Assembly: GCA_964441945.1 (NCBI GenBank) | Contig: CAYTWB010000004.1 | Span: 59,489-123,488, forward strand | Reading direction: 5' to 3' | DNA: 64,000 nucleotides | Source: JADGQM01 sp964441945 | GTDB lineage: Bacteria; Desulfobacterota; Syntrophobacteria; Syntrophobacterales; Syntrophobacteraceae | Part shown: in pieces, positions 47,348 through 54,008 of the stretch | Layout: every line of letters begins with the position of its first letter | Position numbering within the stretch: the first letter of the stretch is position 1 | The notes under the pieces: model-generated | Told to the model about the DNA's origin: nothing | The model's database searches: none | Seen by the model: only the letters and a program-made list of their open reading frames with translations | Translations under genes and position numbers: made by a program

Positions 47348-48289
47348 ATGGAACAGAGATGGGTTTGCATAGAAATCGGATGCCCTTCCGATGAGGCTGA
47401 CGAACTGGCCGCAGAAGCTGCCATGACCTTTGGAGTGGGAGTCGAGGTTTTAGCTGGCGGCGTTCGCCTTTACTTGAAGGAAGAAGTCTTCTTCGGCGAG
47501 GGGAAACAGAAGCTGGAGGCAATGCTCACGGATCTTCAACCCGCAACCGTTGAGGAGCGCCACCCCAAATACTCGATTTCCACTTTGGAAGAGGAAGACT
47601 GGCTTGAGGGATGGAAGCTTCACTTCAAACCCCTTCGAGTGGGAAGGCATCTGATCGTGGCCCCCACATGGGAGGAGGTCCACCCAGGTCCCGCCGACAG
47701 GGTGATCCGGCTGGACCCCGGCCGGGCTTTTGGGACAGGACACCACGAAACGACCCGATTGTGCCTGGAATGGCTCGAAGAGTGGGCCGAGAGCCAGCAG
47801 GCTTCCCAGCCCAGGTCTCTTCTGGATGTGGGCACGGGGTCCGGCATTCTGGCCATCACCGCGGCATTGTTGGGATTTCATCCGATCACGGCCGTGGACA
47901 ATGACCCGGAAGCCATTGAAGTGGCAAAGGAAAACATCCGTTTGAACGGAGTCGCTGACAGCATTACGCTTCGACCGGGTAGTGTTGGCGAACTCCACAG
48001 CCGATTCGACGTCGTAATGGCTAACATCCAGGCGTCGCCGTTGGTGGAGATGGCCGATCTCCTGGCAAGCTGCCTGAATGATTCGGCGAGACTGGTCCTG
48101 AGCGGGATTCTCCTGGACCAAGGGGAGCAGGTCCAGGTCGCCTATGAAGCAAAAGGCTTGAAGCTTCACTGTCGAGCTATTGCCGGGGAATGGTGTTTGC
48201 TGGTTTTTGAGTCACTGAAAGAGGGTCTGAAAGGATGCAGCAAGTGGCAACGGGAAGGTGGATCACCCTTGGAGAAAACCTCAGACTAA
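47348..48289 (+). CDS. prmA: Ribosomal protein L11 methyltransferase
   Basis: A 313-residue class I methyltransferase that trimethylates ribosomal protein L11. The N-terminal substrate domain (WVCIEIGCPSDEADELAAEAA) is joined to the AdoMet domain: DPGRAFGTGHHETTRLCLEWL, LLDVGTGSGILAITAALLG (motif I) and DVVMANIQASPLVEMADLL (NIxxxP-like motif IV, here NIQASP). ATG at 47348 matches the family N-terminus; an ATG 18 bp upstream has a GGGG site. The C-terminus runs ~20 residues past the usual end and overlaps icd by 55 bp. Confidence 0.9.
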   Translation: MEQRWVCIEIGCPSDEADELAAEAAMTFGVGVEVLAGGVRLYLKEEVFFGEGKQKLEAMLTDLQPATVEERHPKYSISTLEEEDWLEGWKLHFKPLRVGRHLIVAPTWEEVHPGPADRVIRLDPGRAFGTGHHETTRLCLEWLEEWAESQQASQPRSLLDVGTGSGILAITAALLGFHPITAVDNDPEAIEVAKENIRLNGVADSITLRPGSVGELHSRFDVVMANIQASPLVEMADLLASCLNDSARLVLSGILLDQGEQVQVAYEAKGLKLHCRAIAGEWCLLVFESLKEGLKGCSKWQREGGSPLEKTSD

Positions 48290-49467
48290 ACGTTCCGCCC
48301 GATCCGAACATTGGATTCATCGAAGGAGACGGGGTCGGTCCGGACGTTTCGGCTGCCGCCCGACTGGTCCTCGATGCGGCTGTTGAGAAAGCCTATGGAA
48401 GCACGAGAAGCATTCACTGGCTCAAATTGCTCGCCGGAGAAGAGGCTTGGCGGACAACAGGCGAGTATCTCCCGGAGAACACCCTGCAATGGCTTCAGCA
48501 ATGCCTGGTGGCAATCAAGGGTCCCTTGACCACTCCTGTCGGGGGAGGCATTAGAAGCCTTAATGTTGCTCTGCGACAACTTCTCGATCTCTATGCCTGT
48601 ATTCGTCCCATTCGGCACTTTCCCGGCATCCCTTCGCCCGTGAAGCACCCTGAAAAGGTGAATATCGTCGTCTTCCGTGAGAACACCGAGGATGTTTACG
48701 CCGGCATTGAATGGGCGGCCGGATCGCAGAAAGCGGTACGTCTGACGGAAATCTTGAGAGAGCAGTTCGGGGTGAGGCTTGCCGATGAGTCCGGGATCGG
48801 CATCAAGACGATCAGCCGCTCTGGAACGGAGCGGCTGGTACGGCGCGCCATCCAATATGCCCTGGAAAGGAGACTGCAATCCGTCACGCTGGTTCACAAA
48901 GGCAACATCATGAAATTCACTGAAGGGGCCTTCATGCAATGGGGCTATCAGCTGGCTGCAAGCGCATTCCGCGAAGAGACGCTGACGGAGACCGAGCTCT
49001 TTGAGGAATATGGCGGGACTGTCCCCAACGGCCGGGTGGTCATCAAGGACCGGATTGCCGACAACATGTTTCAGCAAGCCCTGCTGCGCCCTCAGGAATA
49101 TCACGTGCTCGCCACACCCAACCTGAACGGCGATTATCTCTCCGATGCTCTGGCTGCACAGGTCGGGGGGCTGGGGATGAGCCCCGGTGCGAACATCGGC
49201 GATTCCTGTGCCATCTTTGAGGCCACTCATGGTTCTGCACCCAAGTATGCGGGAATGGACAAGGTGAATCCCGGCTCCTTGATCCTTTCCGGGGTTATGA
49301 TGCTGGAGCATATCGGATGGATGGAAGCGGCGGAACTCGTCAATCGGGCCCTGGAGCGAACGATCCTTGAAAAGATTGTGACCTACGATCTGGCTCGCCA
49401 AATGGATGGAGCCAGGGAAGTCCGGTGCTCACAGTTCGCTCAGGCTATCGTGGAACGCCTGGTCTGA
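48235..49467 (+). CDS. icd: NADP-dependent isocitrate dehydrogenase
   Basis: A 410-residue enzyme closely resembling the E. coli type. It oxidatively decarboxylates isocitrate to 2-oxoglutarate. Visible motifs: FIEGDGVGPDV, the phosphorylatable Ser region TPVGGGIRSLNVALRQ, FRENTEDVYAGIEW, HKGNIMKFTEGAF and ATHGSAPKYAGMDKVNPGS. The N-terminal WITL-LNVP segment aligns with the E. coli protein, which confirms that the start lies inside prmA (55-bp overlap). NADP use follows from the K-Y spacing of this subgroup. In anaerobes it may supply 2-oxoglutarate or run reductively. Confidence 0.95.
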   Translation: MQQVATGRWITLGENLRLNVPPDPNIGFIEGDGVGPDVSAAARLVLDAAVEKAYGSTRSIHWLKLLAGEEAWRTTGEYLPENTLQWLQQCLVAIKGPLTTPVGGGIRSLNVALRQLLDLYACIRPIRHFPGIPSPVKHPEKVNIVVFRENTEDVYAGIEWAAGSQKAVRLTEILREQFGVRLADESGIGIKTISRSGTERLVRRAIQYALERRLQSVTLVHKGNIMKFTEGAFMQWGYQLAASAFREETLTETELFEEYGGTVPNGRVVIKDRIADNMFQQALLRPQEYHVLATPNLNGDYLSDALAAQVGGLGMSPGANIGDSCAIFEATHGSAPKYAGMDKVNPGSLILSGVMMLEHIGWMEAAELVNRALERTILEKIVTYDLARQMDGAREVRCSQFAQAIVERLV

Positions 49468-49550
49468 GCAAAACCCCAGTGACATATGAGCCGGTCTGCG
49501 ATGCATCAGGCCGGCACCTTTGCCGACACATTCGATAAGCGATCAAGGCG

Positions 49551-49874
49551 ATGAATGAAACAGGGAACTTGAGATCAACGCTGGAGAGGTGGCGCCTGGA
49601 AGCCGAAACGAGGCTGAAAGCCGGGGCTCAAATCTGCCGCGAGGTCCTCTACGGCTTTACCGTCCATGGACTGTACGTTGAATTCAGGAAGGAAAAAGGG
49701 ACCCTGGAGCACCTCTTTATGCTCGTCGTGTTCGGAGACCTCGTGGGCCTGCCTTTGCTGCCGCCGTATTATACCTTGAGGTTGCTCCCGTATGTGATCC
49801 CCTCGATCCACGTATGGAAGAGGAGTATTCTGAGGGAAAAGGACCTGACGGACCTTGCCTCAGTGGACCTTTGA
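49551..49874 (+). CDS. Unknown small protein with hydrophobic middle
   Basis: A 107-residue protein I do not recognise. The first ~55 residues are charged and helical (TLERWRLEAETRLKAGAQICREVLYGFTVHG). The middle is hydrophobic (~55-82, HLFMLVVFGDLVGLPLLPPYYTLRLLPYV) and probably membrane-associated. The end is basic and acidic. It lies 84 bp after icd on the same strand and overlaps nothing essential. Coding is supported by frame openness and composition. Function unknown. Confidence 0.6.
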   Translation: MNETGNLRSTLERWRLEAETRLKAGAQICREVLYGFTVHGLYVEFRKEKGTLEHLFMLVVFGDLVGLPLLPPYYTLRLLPYVIPSIHVWKRSILREKDLTDLASVDL

Positions 49875-49888
49875 AAAAGACTCGGCGA

Positions 49889-50122
49889 ATGTGGACCTAT
49901 CAAACGGAGATCGGTGTTTTATGGATTCGCTTCGATCCTCGGACGCGCACCCGGTTTCTTCTTGGAATCGACGATGAGCCCCTCGGGTGGTACTATTCAC
50001 CTGAAGCAGCGGCCGACGACGTTTTTCTACAAAAGACCGGATGGTCTGAGTGGGATTCGCTGTCCTCGCCCGTTAAACCGAAGGACCTCACCGACTGGGT
50101 CAGAATGGATTGTCGGGCGTGA
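49889..50122 (+). CDS. Unknown small Trp-rich protein
   Basis: A 77-residue protein starting MWTYQTEIGVLWIRFDP. It is rich in Trp, Asp and Gly, with the stretch LGIDDEPLGWYYSPEAAADDVF that has the look of a small conserved soluble domain found in scattered proteobacteria. ATG at 49889 is preferred because the residues before it in the same frame are low-conservation. It begins 15 bp after the upstream gene's stop codon. Function unknown. Confidence 0.6.
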   Translation: MWTYQTEIGVLWIRFDPRTRTRFLLGIDDEPLGWYYSPEAAADDVFLQKTGWSEWDSLSSPVKPKDLTDWVRMDCRA

Positions 50123-50156
50123 AGCAACAGCTGGCGGTTGCCCCCGGCGAAAAGGG

Positions 50157-50804
50157 TCACTGTATGATTATGATCCCGGCCAGTGTTCCCTTGGGGACCT
50201 CATCAGCTTTAGCCCCGCTTCCAATGGGATAGATCTCCCATCCCGCCTCGGCAACCATCCTGTAGACATCGATTCCAACGGCCTCCATGGATGGTCTGGA
50301 GAGCAATGAGAAGCGGCACCGGTCTCCTGCCAGGGCCTGACAGGACTTCTGTTCGCCGCAAAAGGTATGCCGGCATGATCCCGCCGCGAAGCCGAAGGCC
50401 AGGTAATGACCGTCATAAAACGCCATGGATTCGACTTCATTGACAATGCGGAATATGGATTGATAAGCGGCAACCCGCTCCTTGATGGTGGCTTTGTCTC
50501 GAACAATCACCTCCGAGGGAACATCTTTGGTAAAGAATACAGCCCACTGATAGTGTCTCAACAGGTCCCGAAGCTCAGACGGCTTCATGGCATGCGGTGG
50601 ACAATGGGCACAGGCACCGTAGCCGAAGCAGCGAGGAATCCGGCATTTCAGCGTTACTCGATCGTCAACAGGGATGCTCTCCGCTTTCACGACCATGGCC
50701 CTGGAAGCTCCCAGTTCGAGGGCTTTCTCCCGATAGAGCTCCAGGTCCTCCGTCAGTCGGTCCTCATGCCTATCCACTCTGATCTTGTCTATCTGCCTGG
50801 CCAT
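50157..50804 (-). CDS. DUF2284 metal-binding protein
   Basis: A 215-residue Cys-rich protein of the DUF2284 family. Two cysteine clusters are visible: CRIPRCFGYGACAHCPPHA and CRHTFCGEQKSCQALAGDRCRF. They probably bind an iron-sulfur cluster or zinc. Homologues are widespread in anaerobes and methanogens, often near corrinoid or redox genes, but no reaction is established. The ATG at 50802-50804 follows GAGGAG at 11 bases; a TTG 33 bp upstream is possible. It is downstream of groEL and separated from it by a strong terminator. Confidence 0.85.
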   Translation of the reverse strand: MARQIDKIRVDRHEDRLTEDLELYREKALELGASRAMVVKAESIPVDDRVTLKCRIPRCFGYGACAHCPPHAMKPSELRDLLRHYQWAVFFTKDVPSEVIVRDKATIKERVAAYQSIFRIVNEVESMAFYDGHYLAFGFAAGSCRHTFCGEQKSCQALAGDRCRFSLLSRPSMEAVGIDVYRMVAEAGWEIYPIGSGAKADEVPKGTLAGIIIIQ

Positions 50805-50912
50805 GATGCTTTCGTTCTCCTCGCTGGTTATGTTCAAAACAAAAAGGGGGAGTTTTTATGGACTTCGATGCCGAAGATTGGCTGAGGGGGGCAGCGTTCA
50901 ATGATCCGGTGC

Positions 50913-50957
50913 AAAAGCCCACCCGGGAAGGCCGGGCGGCCTTTTCGGGTGGGCTTG
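50913..50957 (-). terminator. Intrinsic terminator of groES-groEL
   Basis: On the minus strand, AGCCCACCCG and CGGGTGGGCT (arms at 50946-50955 and 50916-50925) form a 10-bp stem with an inner GGCCG/CGGCC hairpin, followed by TTTTGC. It lies 21 bp after the groEL stop. Confidence 0.88.
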
Positions 50958-50977
50958 CCGACAATGACGGCGACGAA

Positions 50978-52624
50978 TCAGTACATATCGTCCATTCCAC
51001 CCATGCCGCCCATACCACCACCGGGCATAGGCGGACCGGCTTCCTTCTTCTTGGGTTTCTCGGCGACCATGGCTTCCGTAGTGAGCAGGAGCGACGCCAC
51101 GCTGGCGGCGTTTTGCAGCGCAAAGCGCACGACTTTGGTGGGATCAATCACACCCGCCTCCGTCAGGTCTTCGTAGACCTCGGAATCGGCATTAAAACCA
51201 AAAGCCCCGGTGCCGTTCTTCACCTTCTCGACAACCACCGAACCCTCAAAACCGGCGTTGTTGGCAATCTGGCGCACCGGTTCCTCCAACGCACGCTTCA
51301 CGATATTGACGCCAAAAGCCTCTTCACCTTTGACAGCCACATTCCCCAGAGCAGACACGCAACGGAGCAACGCCACGCCGCCTCCCGGCACGATGCCTTC
51401 TTCAACTGCGGCACGGGTCGCATTCAGTGCATCCTCAACACGCGCCTTCTTTTCCTTCATTTCCGTTTCAGTGGCGGCACCGACCTTGATCACAGCGACC
51501 CCGCCCACCAGCTTGGCCAAACGCTCCTGGAGCTTCTCGCGGTCGTAGTCACTGGTGGTCTCTTCAATCTGGGCTCGAATCTGTTTCACTCGGCCCTCGA
51601 TAGCTTCCCTCGCCCCGGCGCCGTCAACGATGGTCGTGTTGTCCTTATCGATGCGGACTGTCTTGGCGGAGCCAAGATCTTTGAGGCTGATGTTTTCGAG
51701 CTTGATTCCCAGGTCCTCTGAAATCACCTGGCCACCGGTCAGGATGGCAATGTCCTGGAGCATGGCCTTGCGCCGGTCGCCGAAACCCGGGGCCTTCACT
51801 GCACAGACTTTTAGGGTGCCTCGCAGTTTGTTGACCACCAGGGTCGCAAGCGCTTCGCCTTCAACATCCTCGCCGATGATCAGAAGCGGCTTGCCCATTT
51901 TGGCAATCTGCTCGAGAACCGGAAGCAGGTCCTTCATGTTGCTGATCTTCTTCTCGTTGATGAGCAGGTAGGGCTCTTCCAGCAGGACTTCCATCCGTTC
52001 CGGATCGGTGACGAAGTAGGGGGAAATGTAGCCGCGATCAAACTGCATGCCCTCTACGACTTCCAGGGTGGTCTCCATGCTCTTGGCTTCCTCGACGGTG
52101 ATCACACCCTCTTTGCCCACCTGGTTCATTGATTCAGCAATGATGTTCCCGATCGTTCGGTCATTGTTGGCGCTGATGGTGCCGATCTGCGAGATTTCCT
52201 TCTGATCTTTGGTTGGTTTGCTGAGCTTCTTCAGCTGATCCACGGCAGCCGCAACGGCCTGTTCGATCCCTCGCTTGAGTGCCATGGGATTATGGCCGGC
52301 AGCAACCAGTTTGGAGCCTTCACGATAGATTGCCTGGGCTAGTATGGTAGCGGTAGTGGTGCCGTCACCGGCGACATCCGAGGTTTTGCTGGCGACTTCC
52401 TTGACCATCTGGGCCCCCATGTTCTCGAATTTGTCCGCCAGTTCAATCTCTTTGGCCACCGTCACACCATCTTTGGTGATCGTTGGCGAGCCCCAGGATT
52501 TATCGAGCACCACGTTGCGCCCTTTGGGCCCCAGGGTCACCTTGACCGCGTCTGCAAGAGTATTCACCCCGGTCATGATCTTGTCCCGGGCTTCGGCGTA
52601 ATACTTAATTTCCTTTGCAGCCAT
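50978..52624 (-). CDS. groL: Chaperonin GroEL (Hsp60)
   Basis: A 548-residue chaperonin of normal length. Diagnostic segments are VTLGPKGRNVVLDKSWGSPTITKDGVTV, GDGTTTATILAQAI (ATP site), TVEEAKSMETTLEVVEGMQFDRGY and the Gly/Met-rich tail GGGMGGMGGMDDMY. It folds proteins with GroES. AGGGAGG lies upstream of the ATG at 52622-52624. It is the second gene of the CIRCE-controlled operon, 41 bp after groES. Confidence 0.98.
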   Translation of the reverse strand: MAAKEIKYYAEARDKIMTGVNTLADAVKVTLGPKGRNVVLDKSWGSPTITKDGVTVAKEIELADKFENMGAQMVKEVASKTSDVAGDGTTTATILAQAIYREGSKLVAAGHNPMALKRGIEQAVAAAVDQLKKLSKPTKDQKEISQIGTISANNDRTIGNIIAESMNQVGKEGVITVEEAKSMETTLEVVEGMQFDRGYISPYFVTDPERMEVLLEEPYLLINEKKISNMKDLLPVLEQIAKMGKPLLIIGEDVEGEALATLVVNKLRGTLKVCAVKAPGFGDRRKAMLQDIAILTGGQVISEDLGIKLENISLKDLGSAKTVRIDKDNTTIVDGAGAREAIEGRVKQIRAQIEETTSDYDREKLQERLAKLVGGVAVIKVGAATETEMKEKKARVEDALNATRAAVEEGIVPGGGVALLRCVSALGNVAVKGEEAFGVNIVKRALEEPVRQIANNAGFEGSVVVEKVKNGTGAFGFNADSEVYEDLTEAGVIDPTKVVRFALQNAASVASLLLTTEAMVAEKPKKKEAGPPMPGGGMGGMGGMDDMY

Positions 52625-52665
52625 GAATATTGTTCCTCCCTTTTGAAAATGACGTGTCAGCGATC

Positions 52666-52953
52666 CTATTCCAGGATCGCCAGGATATCATCCTCGCGCA
52701 TGATCAGATGTTCTTCGCCCTCAATCTTGATGTCCGTGCCCGCATAGCGGCTGAACAGCACCCGGTCACCCTCCTTCACCACGAGCGGGACCACTTTTCC
52801 ATCTTCCAGGATTTTGCCCTTTCCAACCGCTACGACCTTTGCCTGCTGAGGTTTTTCCTTGGCGGTATCGGGTATGATAATGCCCCCCGATGACTTCTCC
52901 TCCTCTTCCATACGTTTCACAACAATACGATCATGCAATGGTCTCAACTTCAT
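52666..52953 (-). CDS. groS: Co-chaperonin GroES
   Basis: A 95-residue co-chaperonin. The mobile loop (KSSGGIIIPDTAKEKPQ) and the core (VVAVGKGK, VKEGDRVLFSRYAGTDIK) are standard. AAGGAG before the ATG at 52951-52953 sets the start. A longer in-frame reading upstream crosses the CIRCE operator and promoter and is not coding. Confidence 0.97.
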   Translation of the reverse strand: MKLRPLHDRIVVKRMEEEEKSSGGIIIPDTAKEKPQQAKVVAVGKGKILEDGKVVPLVVKEGDRVLFSRYAGTDIKIEGEEHLIMREDDILAILE

Positions 52954-53054
52954 ACTTTCACGCTCCTTTTCCATGTGATCTTTGCGCACCGGAACGGTAC
53001 ACCGGCAGGGAGGGTCCCAAGGCCCTCCTTTGACTTGTGCTTTAAAAGGTTGTG

Positions 53055-53081
53055 TCAGCACTCGCCCTTCTTGAGTGCTAA
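53055..53081 (-). promoter_or_regulatory. CIRCE operator (HrcA binding site)
   Basis: The arms TCAGCACTC (53055-53063) and GAGTGCTAA (53073-53081) with a 9-bp spacer give the exact 9-9-9 CIRCE geometry with one mismatch from the consensus. It overlaps the expected transcription start of groES-groEL, so heat-shock repression by HrcA is predicted. hrcA is not in the window. Confidence 0.93.
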
Positions 53082-53089
53082 CGCGCGTA

Positions 53090-53117
53090 AAGATACTCAT
53101 CACAACAGAAAAATCAA
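53090..53117 (-). promoter_or_regulatory. Sigma-70 promoter of groES-groEL
   Basis: On the minus strand: TTGATT (53112-53117), a 16-bp spacer and TATCTT (53090-53095). The predicted start falls at the edge of the CIRCE operator. Confidence 0.6.
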
Positions 53118-53349
53118 GAGCGAAAAGAAACATTTTTTTCATGGACCCCGGTGGAAAATCTTCTGCGAAAGGGTTCAAATAGTGGCATAAAGTTGTTTCT
53201 GCAGCTGCTCGGCATTTTGCGGACCCATTGGCTGGCGTGCCGATTTCAAAGATCGGCGGGAAGTGAATCGGGCAAAGATAGACTGTTCTGGCAAACCGTT
53301 TCGGTTCCAGAACGGGTGGCTGAAACCCACTCAGAAAGGAGGCGGGACC

Positions 53350-53643
53350 ATGGAACTGCTCAGCCATGATGAAATTCGGATGCAAAAGAAACTGCCGTTG
53401 GTGGGACAAACCGTTCGCAGCAAGAAATATGGGACCCTCTGGCGCGTGATGGAGAAACGGGAGATCTGGCAGAATATCACGGACGATCCGGAAACCGGTG
53501 AACCCCGCCTGGCTCCGGCAGTCTACCTGGCCTACTGGAGAATCAAGCCCGGGGAGATGCCGGGAATCGGCAAGATGATGGGATATGCGTACACCCTCTA
53601 TGACAACACCTTCGAAACAAACTGGGAAATCGTGGGAGGATAG
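53350..53643 (+). CDS. Unknown conserved-looking 97-residue protein
   Basis: A 97-residue protein I do not recognise. The ATG at 53350 follows a strong AAAGGAGG site. The sequence is soluble, with a compact pattern (QTVRSKKYGTLWRVMEKREIW, then PAVYLAYWRIKPGEMPGIGKMM) that suggests a small beta-rich fold. It is flanked by the groE promoter on the left and the aromatic attenuator promoter on the right, so it is its own transcription unit. No function can be offered. Confidence 0.65.
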   Translation: MELLSHDEIRMQKKLPLVGQTVRSKKYGTLWRVMEKREIWQNITDDPETGEPRLAPAVYLAYWRIKPGEMPGIGKMMGYAYTLYDNTFETNWEIVGG

Positions 53644-53709
53644 TCAAAAGAACCAGCGGAATGAAGGCGCACGGATAGTCTGGTTTGGATGGATCCCCTG
53701 CAGTTTTGA

Positions 53710-53738
53710 TTGACAGCGACCGCACATGCGGATAATGA
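53710..53738 (+). promoter_or_regulatory. Sigma-70 promoter of the aromatic attenuator
   Basis: TTGACA (53710-53715), a 17-bp spacer and TAATGA (53733-53738). Transcription would start near 53745, about 23 nt before the leader-peptide ATG. Confidence 0.78.
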
Positions 53739-53767
53739 ATGAGTTGAAGTGAACGAGGAAAGAAACG

Positions 53768-53878
53768 ATGGCACAATCTTTAGTCTTTAAGCCCTACGGA
53801 TACCAGCTGGATGTATCGCCTTTTGGGTGCTTTAGCTGGTTTTTTATGTTTTTTCCGACCGGTCCGCCTGGGTACTAG
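53768..53878 (+). CDS. Aromatic-amino-acid leader peptide
   Basis: A 36-codon open frame with GAGGA eight bases upstream of its ATG, placed between a good promoter and a terminator. It encodes 7 Phe (codons 7, 19, 22, 25, 26, 28, 29), 3 Tyr (10, 12, 36) and 1 Trp (24). Six of the Phe fall within 11 codons, and the only Trp lies among them. This is the signature of an attenuation leader whose translation slows when charged tRNA-Phe is scarce. The gene downstream makes DAHP and phenylpyruvate, fitting such control. No homology to the E. coli pheA leader is claimed beyond composition. Confidence 0.85.
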   Translation: MAQSLVFKPYGYQLDVSPFGCFSWFFMFFPTGPPGY

Positions 53879-53895
53879 CTAAAGGTAACATTGAA

Positions 53896-53971
53896 GCCCC
53901 CTGGGTGGATCTCAGATCCCCCGGGGCGGCGAAAGATTGAAGCCCCGAGGAGTTTTTCCTTGGGGTTTTTT
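53896..53971 (+). terminator. Attenuator: competing hairpins and intrinsic terminator
   Basis: Three structures compete. Hairpin 1:2 joins GCCCC (53896-53900) to GGGGC (53923-53927), with an inner GGATC/GATCC stem. The antiterminator 2:3 joins CGGGGC (53922-53927) to GCCCCG (53942-53947). The terminator 3:4 joins CCCCGAGG (53943-53950) to CCTTGGGG (53958-53965), followed by TTTTTT. It is 38 bp ahead of the DAHP synthase fusion. Confidence 0.85.
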
Positions 53972-54008
53972 GTTTTTGTGAACCCCGTATGTCAAGGAGT
54001 CAAAGGCA

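Noticed and set aside
49480..49520. Terminator suspected after icd (GCCGG/CCGGC)
   Set aside because: Only a five-base stem over a long loop, with no U-tract on either strand.
52954..53409. N-terminal extension of GroES by ~150 codons
   Set aside because: It runs through the CIRCE operator and promoter. The 95-residue form is the normal length and has its own AAGGAG.
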